From Oerskovia turbata (lineage in GTDB: Bacteria; Actinomycetota; Actinomycetes; Actinomycetales; Cellulomonadaceae), in assembly GCF_000718325.1 (NCBI RefSeq), contig NZ_JOFV01000026.1, positions 1-12,927 on the forward strand: 12,927 nucleotides of DNA, read 5' to 3'. A model generated the notes under the pieces. The model had not been told where the DNA came from, made no database searches, and was given only the letters and a program-made list of their open reading frames with translations. Both the position numbers and the translations under genes were made by a program. Positions 6,891-12,927 of the stretch are shown here, in pieces; the first letter of the stretch is position 1, and each line of letters begins with the position of its first letter.

Positions 6891-6917
6891 GGCAAAGGGC
6901 CCGTTCAGGGCTACTGT
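6889..6917 (+). promoter_or_regulatory. Chitinase promoter
   Basis: TTGGCA (6889-6894), a 17-bp spacer and TACTGT (6912-6917) form a good sigma70-type promoter: five of six -35 bases match and the -10 fits TANNNT. Transcription should start near 6924, leaving a leader of about 50 nt. Confidence 0.6.
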
Positions 6918-6974
6918 GCGAGGCGTCCGAACAAAGTTCCGGGCACGCCCGGAGGAGAGCAACGAGGCCCTCAC

Positions 6975-8687
6975 ATGCAAGACACACCCAGACGCCGGCT
7001 CGCGCCGGTGGCGATCGCCGCAGCCGCGGTGCTCGCCGCTTCCGTCGCGGTGGCGCCGGCAACCCAGGCCGCCGCGACCCAGTCCGTCGCTTCTGCCAAG
7101 CCCACCACCACCTCGTCGTCCGCAGGCCCCGACGACATCAACGGCTACCGCAGCGTCGGCTACCTCATGGCCGACAGCCCCGTCACGCGCGACTTCCACG
7201 TCGCGGACCTCGTGTCCTCGGGTGCGATCAAGGACCTGACCCACCTCAACTACGCGTTCGGCAACGTCACGACCGACCTCGTGTGCGACATCACGGAGGT
7301 GCCCGGCGAGGGCGATGCGCAGAACGACTTCCTGCGACTCGTCCCGGCCAAGCAGTCCGTGGACGGCAAGGCCGACAAGCCAGGCCAGGCGCTCGCGGGC
7401 AACTTCAACCAGCTGCGCAAGCTCAAGGCCGTCAGCCCCGACACCAAGATCCTCGTGTCTCTCGGTGGTTGGACCTGGTCGGACAACTTCTCCGAGGCCG
7501 CGTCCACGGCCGAGGGGCGTACGAAGCTCGTGAACTCGTGCCTCGACATCTACATCCAGGGCAACCTGCCCCAGATCGGTGACAAGGGTGGCCCGGGGGC
7601 CGCGGCCGGGATCTTCGACGGCATCGACATCGACTGGGAGTGGCCCGTGACCGGGGGCGAGACGGCGAACGCCCGCCCCGAGGACAAGGAGAACTTCCTG
7701 CTCCTCATGGAGGAGTTCCGCACCTCGCTCGACGCGCTGGGTGCCCAGAACGGTGAGGACTACCTCCTGACGGGCTTCGCCCCCGCGGGCGGCTGGAACG
7801 CCGGCCAGGGCGGCTGGCTCGACCCGAGGCTCTTCGCGGTCGTCGACTTCCTCAACGTCCAGGGCTACGACTTCCACGGCGGCTGGGTCCCGAACAAGAC
7901 GGGGCACCAGGGCAACCTGCACCCGGACGGCACCGAGAACTGGGGCCTGGCCCTCGACGGGGCCATGGGCATGTACGTCAACGCGGGCGCGGACCCGCAG
8001 CAGCTCAACGCGGGCCTCGCGGCCTACGGCCACGGCTGGTACGGGGTCGCGGACGGCAGCGCGGGCTGGAAGACCGCGACGGGTTACGTCGGCACCAAGA
8101 CGTACGCCGAGCTGCGCACCTTCGGTGAGGCGTTCTTCGACCCCACGATCGGCGCGTCGTGGCGCTACGACGGCGACCAGTGGTGGAGCTTCGACGACCC
8201 GGCGTCGGTCAACGCCAAGTCCGAGTGGCTCGCGGTCCAGGGGTACGGCGGGGCCATGTGGTGGGACCTGAGCGGTGACTACGAGAACGAGCTCGGCGGG
8301 ACCCTCGGCTCGACCCTGCGTGCGTCGACGCCCGGACCCGGGGTCGACGCGCAGTGCGCCGCCCCGTGGTACGGCTCGGGCGTCTACTCCTCGGGTGACG
8401 TCGTCTCGCACGACGGCGCCGAGTACAAGGCCAAGTGGTGGACGCGTGGCACGGCCCCGGCCGCGACCTCGGGCAGCCCGTGGCAGAAGATCGGCCCGTG
8501 CGGCACGGCCCCCGTCGTCGAGGTCGTCAAGTGCGCCCCGGCGTTCTCGCTCGAGGCGACGTACTCGGGCGGCGCGGTCGTCTCGCGTGCGGGCGTGAAC
8601 CACACGGCCCAGTGGTGGACCCGTGGCGAGGTGCCCGGGAGCAACGTCTGGGGTGCGTGGGACGCGGGTCGGCCCTGCTCGGCCTGA
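6975..8687 (+). CDS. Secreted GH18 chitinase with two C-terminal CBM5/12 modules
   Basis: A 570-residue precursor. Residues 1 to about 34 form a signal peptide (basic RRR, Ala/Val-rich core, cleavage near AQA or QAA). A Thr/Ser linker leads into the GH18 barrel from 'YRSVGYLM' (about 57) to 'AMWWDLSGDYENEL' (about 420-440). The substrate-site SLGGW is at 162-166. The catalytic DxxDxDxE is intact as D215-D218-D220-E222 with Glu222 the acid. 'VDFLNVQGYDFHGGW' supplies the later conserved YD. Two cysteine-bounded CBM5/12 repeats follow (about 461-509 and 522-569), both with AxWWTRG. It should hydrolyse beta-1,4-GlcNAc bonds in chitin outside the cell. GAGG lies 7 nt before ATG; a stronger GGAGGAGA is about 17 nt upstream. 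A promoter with a possible dre site precedes it. Confidence 0.95.
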   Translation: MQDTPRRRLAPVAIAAAAVLAASVAVAPATQAAATQSVASAKPTTTSSSAGPDDINGYRSVGYLMADSPVTRDFHVADLVSSGAIKDLTHLNYAFGNVTTDLVCDITEVPGEGDAQNDFLRLVPAKQSVDGKADKPGQALAGNFNQLRKLKAVSPDTKILVSLGGWTWSDNFSEAASTAEGRTKLVNSCLDIYIQGNLPQIGDKGGPGAAAGIFDGIDIDWEWPVTGGETANARPEDKENFLLLMEEFRTSLDALGAQNGEDYLLTGFAPAGGWNAGQGGWLDPRLFAVVDFLNVQGYDFHGGWVPNKTGHQGNLHPDGTENWGLALDGAMGMYVNAGADPQQLNAGLAAYGHGWYGVADGSAGWKTATGYVGTKTYAELRTFGEAFFDPTIGASWRYDGDQWWSFDDPASVNAKSEWLAVQGYGGAMWWDLSGDYENELGGTLGSTLRASTPGPGVDAQCAAPWYGSGVYSSGDVVSHDGAEYKAKWWTRGTAPAATSGSPWQKIGPCGTAPVVEVVKCAPAFSLEATYSGGAVVSRAGVNHTAQWWTRGEVPGSNVWGAWDAGRPCSA

Positions 8688-8700
8688 CACCTGCGTGAAG

Positions 8701-8720
8701 GTCCCGGGTCGGTCCGGGAC
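8701..8720. terminator. First hairpin of a tandem terminator after the chitinase gene
   Basis: GTCCCGG / CCGGGAC, perfect 7-bp stem with a 6-base loop, 13 bp after the chitinase stop and immediately before a longer hairpin. Confidence 0.5.
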
Positions 8721-8721
8721 G

Positions 8722-8759
8722 GCCAGGGGCGCCGCACCGTCGGGTGCGGCGCCCCTGGC
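8722..8759. terminator. Strong bidirectional terminator hairpin
   Basis: A perfect 17-bp stem (GCCAGGGGCGCCGCACC and its complement) with a 4-base GTCG loop. It lies between the convergent chitinase and beta-helix lipoprotein genes and should end both transcripts. There is no T-run. Confidence 0.75.
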
Positions 8760-8792
8760 GCGTGCGGGGGAGCGCTCAGGTGCCCGACGGCG

Positions 8793-10892
8793 TCACGCGC
8801 CGCTCGTGGTCGTCCCGCCCGAGGTGTCGGTCGAGCCGTTCGCGCCGGGCCCGCGGCCGCCGCCCGTGCCACCTGTGCCGCCGCCCGCGAACTCGCCCGC
8901 GACGGCTGTCGCGGCCTGCGTCGCGCCGTCGGTGGTGCCGTCGGACGAGAGCCCAGCGTCGTCCGGTGTGCCGAGCGTCCCGCCGGTCTCGACGACGTAG
9001 GTGGCGCCCGTCTCGATCTCGGGCGACGAGTAGACGACGTTCTGCGTGTCCTTGGTGACCTCGTAGGACACGAGGGTCGTGCCGTCCTCGGCGAGGACGT
9101 GGACCACGGTCCCGGTCGCGGCGCTCTGGTCGAGGTTCGCGGCGACCCAGCCCTGCGACGAGTCGGTGTCGGGGGCCACGGCCATGCCCGAGCTGCCCGC
9201 GGCGAGCAGCGTGCCTCCCGAGATCGTGAACGTGCCGTTGACGTCGAGTGCGCCGTTGCCGGCGTTCGTCGGCCCCTGGACCACGGTGGTCCCGCCCGTG
9301 ATCTCGAGCGAGCCGTTGCTGTCCAGGCCGTCGCCGCCCGCGTCGACCAGGAGCGTGCCGCCCGAGATCGTGAGCGAGTAGTCGCCTGCCGCCTCGCCGC
9401 CCGGTGCACCACCGCCCTGGGCACCCGCCTGCCCGCCGGGAGCTGCGCCGTCGGGCATCTCGCCGGACGGCATCTCGCCGTCGGGCCCGGCCGGGGGAGC
9501 GCCGGCCGTGCCGTCGGGCGGGGTGGGGCGCTCGCCGTCGGCCGGGGGAGTGAAGTCACCCGGTGCCTGGCCGTCCTGAGCAGCGCTGTCCTGCGCGGTG
9601 CCGGTGCCGGTGCCTGTGCCCGTCGTGTCGGTGCTCGTCCCGCCCGCGGCGTTCACGCCGTCGTCGGACGCCGTGATGTCGACGTCGCCGCCCGCGAGCG
9701 TGATCGTGGCGCCTTCGAGACCCTCGACGGAGTCCGAGACGGTGAGAGTGCCGGCCGTGATCGTGAGGTCGCCGTCGGCGTGGACGCCGTCGTCGCCCGA
9801 GGCGAGCGTGACGTCCCCGCCCGAGACCGACACTGCACCGTTCGAGTGCAGGCCGTCGTCCGCGGCGGCGACGTCCACGGTCGCGCTGCCGCCGACCACG
9901 ACCCCGACGTCGCCCTTGATGCCCTTGGCCGAGGCGTCCTCGGCGACCTCCGTGCCGGGTCCGCCCGCCGCGGCGATCGTCGCGGTCGCGTCGGCGACGA
10001 TCGCGTCGGTCTCGGCCTGGACGCCGTCGTCGCCCGACGTGACGTCGACCGTCCCGCCGAGGACCGCGACGTAGCCCATGGTCTCGTCGTCGGCGTTGGT
10101 CGACTTGAGGCCGTCGGCCGCCGCGGTCACGGTGACCGACGCGTCGCCCGTCACGACCAGGTAGTCCTTGCCGCGGACGCCGTCGTCGCCCGCGTCGACC
10201 GTGACGTCGCCCCCGGCGATCACCAGGCCGTCCTTGCTCACGATCCCGTCCGTCGCGGCGCTGACCACGTCGAGGGAACCGGTGCCGCCGATCGTGAGGT
10301 CGGCCGAGGAGAACAGGGCGGCGTCAGGCTCGTCGGTGCTTCCATCACCATCCGCATCGACAGCCTCCCCCGTCGCCTCCAGGTGGTTCGTCGAGCCGTC
10401 GGCAAGGACCACGACTGCGATCGCGGCGTCCTCGACGACCAGCGCAGAGCTGGTCGAGGACGTGATGCTCGCACCGTCGAGCACGAGGCGCACCACGCCG
10501 TCGCCCGACGACGCCACGACGAGCTGCCCGTCGGTCAGGTCGCCCGTGACGCGGTAGGTGCCGGCCTGGGTGATCGTGACGGTCGAGCCGTCGACGGTCA
10601 CGCCGTCACCGTCGGCCTGGGCCGAGTCGCCGTCGAGCGAGAGCGCGACCTCCTCGGACTCGTCCCACGAGAGGTCCTCGTCGTCGGCCCCCGAGGAGTG
10701 CGGGTCGGCGTTTGCGGCCATGGCCTCCTCGGGGGTCAGGCCCGCGACGGCGGTCGAGGCCGTGGTGGCCGAGGCGGCGTCGCTCGTGGTGGTGCTCGTG
10801 CCGGAGTCCGCCGAGCAGCCGACGAGTGCGGCGGCCGTGAGCGTGGCGGTCAGGACGGCGGTCGTGACGGTGGTGGGTCTGCGGAGTCGCAT
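8793..10892 (-). CDS. Cthe_2159-like beta-helix carbohydrate-binding lipoprotein
   Basis: A 699-residue lipoprotein: basic start, hydrophobic segment and lipobox LVGC with Cys26, so exported and lipid-anchored. From about residue 85 it has many short beta-strand repeats with 'GG-x-V-x-V-x-x-x-DDG' turns (for example 'SKDGLVIAGGDVTVDAGDDG', 'SGGDVTLASGDDGVHADGDL'), matching Pfam Cthe_2159 (PF14262), a right-handed parallel beta-helix known to bind cellulose, pectate and Ca2+. An EF-hand-type loop DADGDGSTDEPD is at 179-190. A Thr/Gly then Pro/Gly/Met-rich insert (about 410-510) splits the helix, and a Gly/Thr-rich tail ends the protein. AGGAG lies 6 nt before ATG. Its start overlaps the VTC gene stop by one base (TGATG), so translation is probably coupled. 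It is the last gene of the operon; the ligand is unknown. Confidence 0.82.
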   Translation of the reverse strand: MRLRRPTTVTTAVLTATLTAAALVGCSADSGTSTTTSDAASATTASTAVAGLTPEEAMAANADPHSSGADDEDLSWDESEEVALSLDGDSAQADGDGVTVDGSTVTITQAGTYRVTGDLTDGQLVVASSGDGVVRLVLDGASITSSTSSALVVEDAAIAVVVLADGSTNHLEATGEAVDADGDGSTDEPDAALFSSADLTIGGTGSLDVVSAATDGIVSKDGLVIAGGDVTVDAGDDGVRGKDYLVVTGDASVTVTAAADGLKSTNADDETMGYVAVLGGTVDVTSGDDGVQAETDAIVADATATIAAAGGPGTEVAEDASAKGIKGDVGVVVGGSATVDVAAADDGLHSNGAVSVSGGDVTLASGDDGVHADGDLTITAGTLTVSDSVEGLEGATITLAGGDVDITASDDGVNAAGGTSTDTTGTGTGTGTAQDSAAQDGQAPGDFTPPADGERPTPPDGTAGAPPAGPDGEMPSGEMPDGAAPGGQAGAQGGGAPGGEAAGDYSLTISGGTLLVDAGGDGLDSNGSLEITGGTTVVQGPTNAGNGALDVNGTFTISGGTLLAAGSSGMAVAPDTDSSQGWVAANLDQSAATGTVVHVLAEDGTTLVSYEVTKDTQNVVYSSPEIETGATYVVETGGTLGTPDDAGLSSDGTTDGATQAATAVAGEFAGGGTGGTGGGRGPGANGSTDTSGGTTTSGA
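9656..10520 (-). repeat. Dispersed DNA repeats encoding DDGV/DDGL beta-helix turns
   Basis: The core ACGCCGTCGTCGCCCG (plus-strand reading) recurs in near-identical form near 9656, 9781, 10021 and 10178, with a shorter variant near 10496. Each encodes the D-D-G-V type turn of the beta-helix. They are internal coding repeats and a likely substrate for length change by recombination. Confidence 0.65.
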
Positions 10893-11749
10893 CAGGTGCT
10901 CCTGTCGGGAGAGGTGGTCAGGGAGGGTTCGACCCAGCGGCGGACGACACGTCGCCACGGGGTGCTCGGCAGGTCGGGGCGGAGGACCGCCAGACCCGTG
11001 CCGTACTTGGAGATGCGCTGCGGCCGGTGGCCGCTGCGCCAGAGCAGGTGGTCCAGGCACGACGGCGTCGACCCGGTCTTGGTCTCGACGACCACGAGGT
11101 CGGGGACCGCCGCGACCCGGTCCGCGGGCGTGCCCTCGTCGAGCAGCCACGTCAGGCCCGTGTCGAGGGTCGCGCGAGCCGCAGGTGCTCCGGGCCTCGT
11201 CCCGGGCAGGAGCAGCGTCGAGCGCCGGTACCTGGTCACGAGGCCCGCCGCGAGCGGCAGGTCGGCCGCCTCGGGGATCGCGGCGCCGTCGAGCGTCGCC
11301 GACACGAAGCGTCTGCCCTCGCCCAGCTCGCAGCGGCCCGCGAGGTCGTGCGCCACGCGGTCCTTGACGGTCGAGCCGCGCGCGGCCCGCGTCTTGACCT
11401 CGAGCCACGCCTCGCCCGAGTCCAGGTAGGTCCGGGTGCGGACCTTGAAACGCCGACGACGACGGTGCGCGGCCAGGTGGAAGCTCGTCAGGTCCGGGGT
11501 GTCGAAGTACACCGAATCGTACGAGAACTCCCGACGGCCGTCGACGTCGAGCACCCCCACGCCCGGCTCCCGCTCGGCCAGGTCGGCCAGGACCGCCCGT
11601 GCCTCCGCACGGCGCAGGACGTACTTGCGGTCGATCCGGGTCTGGAGCGACGCCGAGGCGACGAGCTCGTCGAGCGACACGAGGGAGAACCCCGCGTGCG
11701 GCGCGACGAGGGTGTCGGGCGCGGCGCCGTCGGGCAGGAGCGTGGTCAT
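10892..11749 (-). CDS. VTC-domain protein (polyphosphate polymerase-like)
   Basis: A 285-residue soluble protein with the VTC domain, the tunnel-shaped catalytic domain of eukaryotic polyphosphate polymerase (Vtc4), related to triphosphate tunnel enzymes. Tunnel strands with charged residues appear in order: 'RIDRKYVL' (38-45), 'YDSVYFDTPDL' (77-87), a basic strand 'RRRRRFKVRTRTYLDSGEAW' (96-115) then LEVKTR, 'KDRV' (129-132), 'VTRYRRSTLLL' (171-181), 'LVVVETKT' (218-225) and 'RISKYG' (245-250). The basic residues, the metal-binding type Glu (E117, E222) and the late Lys248 are all kept, so an active nucleotidyl/phosphoryl-transfer enzyme is plausible. No Shine-Dalgarno is seen: the ATG overlaps the DUF4956 stop by four bases (ATGA), implying coupled translation. 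The substrate and product of the bacterial form are inferred. Confidence 0.88.
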   Translation of the reverse strand: MTTLLPDGAAPDTLVAPHAGFSLVSLDELVASASLQTRIDRKYVLRRAEARAVLADLAEREPGVGVLDVDGRREFSYDSVYFDTPDLTSFHLAAHRRRRRFKVRTRTYLDSGEAWLEVKTRAARGSTVKDRVAHDLAGRCELGEGRRFVSATLDGAAIPEAADLPLAAGLVTRYRRSTLLLPGTRPGAPAARATLDTGLTWLLDEGTPADRVAAVPDLVVVETKTGSTPSCLDHLLWRSGHRPQRISKYGTGLAVLRPDLPSTPWRRVVRRWVEPSLTTSPDRST

Positions 11750-12381
11750 GCCGACACCCGGGCGGCGGGCGCGGCCGGGGTCGCGAGGGCCGCCGCGACG
11801 TCGGTCGCGCTGCTCGCCGCGCCGCCGCCCGGGGCGACCTCGAAACGGACGTCGACCAGGGTCGTGTCGTTCACGAGGTCGAGGCGCTGGACCGACGCCG
11901 AGTGGACGTGCGCCCCCAGGAGCTGCTCGAGGTAGGCGACGAGTCCGGCCTCGTCGGGGAAGGCGCGGTCGAGCAGGACGACCTGGCTGCGGTGGCGGCG
12001 CAGCAGGCGCGGGTGGTCCGCGACCGCCATGACCACGAGGATCAGGGCGCTGCCCGCGACGCCGAGCCAGCCCGCGGTCGTGCCGAGGCCACCCAGGAGC
12101 CCCAGGGCGAGGGCCGCGAAGTAGTACGCGACCTCGTGCTGGCTCAGCTCGGTCGAGCGCAGCCGGATGATCGACAGGACACCGAAGAGGCCCAGACCCA
12201 GGCCTGCGCCGACCGTGCTGCTCGCGAGCGTCGCCGCGACCGCCAGGACGCCCACGTTCACGCCCAGGTAGGCCACGACCAGGTCGCGGCGCCGATGACG
12301 CGGGAAGTAGAGGCCGAACGTCAGGACGAGCACGGCGACCAGGTCGACGAGGTACAACGCGAGCTGTGGGGGCTGGGTCAC
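11746..12381 (-). CDS. DUF4956 family membrane protein
   Basis: A 211-residue protein starting at GTG, with GGAGG six bases upstream. Hydrophobic segments lie at about 8-25, 33-53, 57-72, 85-103 and 105-121, followed by a cytosolic alpha/beta C-terminal domain (about 130-183) and an Ala-rich tail. The DUF4956 signature 'FGVLSIIRLRSTELSQHEVA' followed by YYFAALALGL (66-95) is present. The family has no assigned biochemical role that I know. It heads the operon and overlaps the VTC gene by four bases. In yeast the VTC catalytic domain is tied to a membrane part that takes up the polyphosphate; this protein could be an analogous membrane partner, which is inference. Confidence 0.85.
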   Translation of the reverse strand: MTQPPQLALYLVDLVAVLVLTFGLYFPRHRRRDLVVAYLGVNVGVLAVAATLASSTVGAGLGLGLFGVLSIIRLRSTELSQHEVAYYFAALALGLLGGLGTTAGWLGVAGSALILVVMAVADHPRLLRRHRSQVVLLDRAFPDEAGLVAYLEQLLGAHVHSASVQRLDLVNDTTLVDVRFEVAPGGGAASSATDVAAALATPAAPAARVSA

Positions 12382-12413
12382 GGGTGACCTCCAGGTGACG
12401 GGGAACTGAACTC

Positions 12414-12423
12414 CTCCATGGAG
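12414..12423. repeat. 10-bp perfect palindrome upstream of the DUF4956 operon
   Basis: CTCCATGGAG, centred about 37 bp upstream of the GTG start. It may be a regulator site or part of the 5' leader; no family assigned. Confidence 0.25.
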
Positions 12424-12434
12424 CCGTCCGAACC

Positions 12435-12477
12435 TGTGAGTTCGCTATGACACGGGGTAGGTGAGGATGTGAGTTCG
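12435..12477. promoter_or_regulatory. Direct repeat upstream of the DUF4956-VTC operon
   Basis: TGTGAGTTCG occurs at 12435-12444 and 12468-12477, exactly 33 bp apart (about three helical turns), 54-96 bp upstream of the operon's first codon. This is a suitable place for an activator or repressor bound to one DNA face. No clear -10/-35 pair was found for the operon. Confidence 0.35.
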
Positions 12478-12591
12478 GGACGCGGCGTCGGTGCCCGACG
12501 GCGGGGCTCGCCCCTGGCGTCCGACGGCGGCCTCCTTCGGGTGCCGGCAGGCGCGCGGGGTGCCCGATTCGGTCCAGGCGCCGCGAGCGGG

Positions 12592-12597
12592 TATCCT
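12592..12597 (+). promoter_or_regulatory. -10 box of the tRNA-Ser gene
   Basis: TATCCT fits the -10 consensus and lies 24 bp before the mature tRNA 5' end. A possible poor -35 (TTCGGT, 12568-12573) is 18 bp upstream. A perfect 8-bp hairpin AGCCGGGA-ct-TCCCGGCT (12603-12620) follows, ending one base before the tRNA, so it would be in the precursor leader. Confidence 0.45.
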
Positions 12598-12621
12598 TCT
12601 GCAGCCGGGACTTCCCGGCTG

Positions 12622-12708
12622 GGTAGCGTGTCCGAGTGGCCTAAGGAGCACGCCTCGAAAGCGTGTGTGGGTGAAAGTCCACCGTGAGTTCGAATCTCAC
12701 CGCTACCG
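12622..12708 (+). tRNA. tRNA-Ser (anticodon CGA)
   Basis: An 87-nt class II tRNA. The acceptor stem GGTAGCG pairs perfectly with CGCTACC (12701-12707), and G12708 is the serine-type discriminator. The D arm is TCC...GGA, the anticodon arm CACGC-CTCGAAA-GCGTG gives CGA, the long variable arm GTGGG-tgaaag-TCCAC is typical of Ser tRNAs, and the T arm is GTGAG-TTCGAAT-CTCAC. CCA is not encoded (GCAA follows). It decodes UCG, a frequent codon in high-GC genomes. Confidence 0.96.
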
Positions 12709-12714
12709 CAAGCA

Positions 12715-12747
12715 CGAAGGGTCCCGACCAGTGGTCGGGGCCCTTCG
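12715..12747 (+). terminator. tRNA-Ser terminator
   Basis: CGAAGGGTCCCGA pairs with TCGGGGCCCTTCG (one G-T wobble) around a CCAGTGG loop, starting 6 nt past the tRNA and followed by a weakly T-rich TCGTTGG. Confidence 0.75.
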
Positions 12748-12833
12748 TCGTTGGTGGGGCGCCGCGTCGCTCCGTTCTGCCGCCGACCTGTCGGACTAGC
12801 TGGTCGATGCCGACCCGCGGTCCGGGCCCTAGG

Positions 12834-12927
12834 TGTACTGACCAGGATCGTTGTTGACGTGAAGAGAGACCTCCGTGTCGAGTGGGAGCTGTCTAGGAAC
12901 CCGGCTCTGACCAACGGAGGTCTCTCG
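12834..12927 (+). mobile_element. Possible left end of an insertion sequence (truncated by window edge)
   Basis: Sequence character changes after the tRNA terminator: a CTAG (12829-12832) is followed closely by TGTACTGACCAGGATCG, and the rest is less GC-rich and more structured than the flanks. TGT ends and CTAG targets fit some actinobacterial IS481-type elements as I remember them, but no transposase is in view. A GGAGG (12916-12920) near the edge could serve a gene starting just outside. TTGACG (12854-12859) could be a -35 with a poor TCGAGT -10 18 bp later. Other explanations, such as a structured leader of an ordinary gene, remain open. Confidence 0.3.
12864..12926 (+). repeat. 13-bp perfect inverted repeat covering a Shine-Dalgarno-like GGAGG
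   Basis: GAGAGACCTCCGT (12864-12876) and ACGGAGGTCTCTC (12914-12926) are exact complements 37 bp apart. In RNA the arms would form a stable stem burying GGAGG. Confidence 0.7.

Noticed and set aside
6684..8690. Long minus-strand open frame continuing upstream from the sirtuin, antisense to the chitinase
   Set aside because: Arg/Val/Glu-rich composition typical of the antisense frame of high-GC coding DNA. The plus strand has a clear GH18 chitinase, and the promoter-like box fixes the sirtuin start at 6683.
9598..9630. GCCGGT/GCCTGT-type tandem repeat as a possible microsatellite or CRISPR-like array
   Set aside because: It is the coding sequence of a Thr-Gly linker in the beta-helix lipoprotein; there are no spacers and no array structure.
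9099..11429. Plus-strand open frame opposite the VTC and beta-helix genes
   Set aside because: Low-complexity Arg/Gly/Val antisense shadow of the repetitive beta-helix gene; the minus strand carries lipobox, VTC motifs and ribosome sites.
12684..12692. GTGAGTTCG in the tRNA T arm, also at 12436-12444 and 12469-12477, as possible attachment-site remnants
   Set aside because: Only 9 bp, with no integrase gene or longer match to the tRNA 3' end; the upstream pair fits a regulatory direct repeat better.
12378..12914. Minus-strand open frame across the tRNA-Ser gene
   Set aside because: It spans a well-formed tRNA and its terminator and shows no domain; it is a chance open frame.

Overview
The window is high-GC DNA (mostly G/C at third codon positions) from an actinobacterium. 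Actinobacteria-type -10 boxes (TANNNT) placed 6-7 nt before start codons, two Gram-positive-type lipoproteins, and a secreted chitinase with chitin-binding modules fit a soil polysaccharide degrader of the Cellulomonas/Cellulosimicrobium type. That genus-level guess is inference. No CRISPR array, prophage or complete transposon is present.

Layout, left to right. (1) 2-1180 (+): the 3' end of a large repeat-built exported protein ending in a CBM5/12-like chitin-binding module. (2) 1272-4251 (-): a receiver-less winged-helix regulator, an unrecognised lipoprotein, and a CPW-type glutathionyl-hydroquinone-reductase-like protein, each with its own apparent expression signals. (3) 4252-4569: a gene-free gap holding a perfect palindrome, a direct repeat and the upp terminator. 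(4) 4570-6683: housekeeping genes upp (-), tadA (+) and a sirtuin (-). upp and tadA diverge from only 33 bp and both look leaderless. (5) 6684-8687: a chitinase control region with a good promoter overlapped by a DasR-like palindrome, then a GH18 chitinase with two CBM5/12 modules. (6) 8701-8759: tandem perfect hairpins separating the chitinase from the convergent operon. (7) 12381-8793 (-): a tightly overlapping three-gene operon of DUF4956 membrane protein, VTC-domain (polyphosphate-polymerase-like) protein and Cthe_2159-like beta-helix lipoprotein. (8) 12622-12708 (+): tRNA-Ser(CGA) with a terminator. (9) From about 12834 to the edge: possibly the start of an insertion sequence, with a 13-bp inverted repeat that would hide a ribosome binding site.

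Two themes stand out. The first is chitin and polysaccharide at the cell surface: the repeat protein, the chitinase and the beta-helix lipoprotein are all exported. The second, and the best candidate for an undescribed system, is the DUF4956-VTC-lipoprotein operon. Its start/stop overlaps imply coordinated production of a membrane protein, a cytosolic polymerase-like tunnel domain and a surface carbohydrate/Ca2+-binding lipoprotein. A separate transcriptional finding is that four genes (GST-like, upp, tadA, sirtuin) share the -10-to-start-codon geometry of leaderless mRNAs, while other genes in the window carry Shine-Dalgarno sequences.
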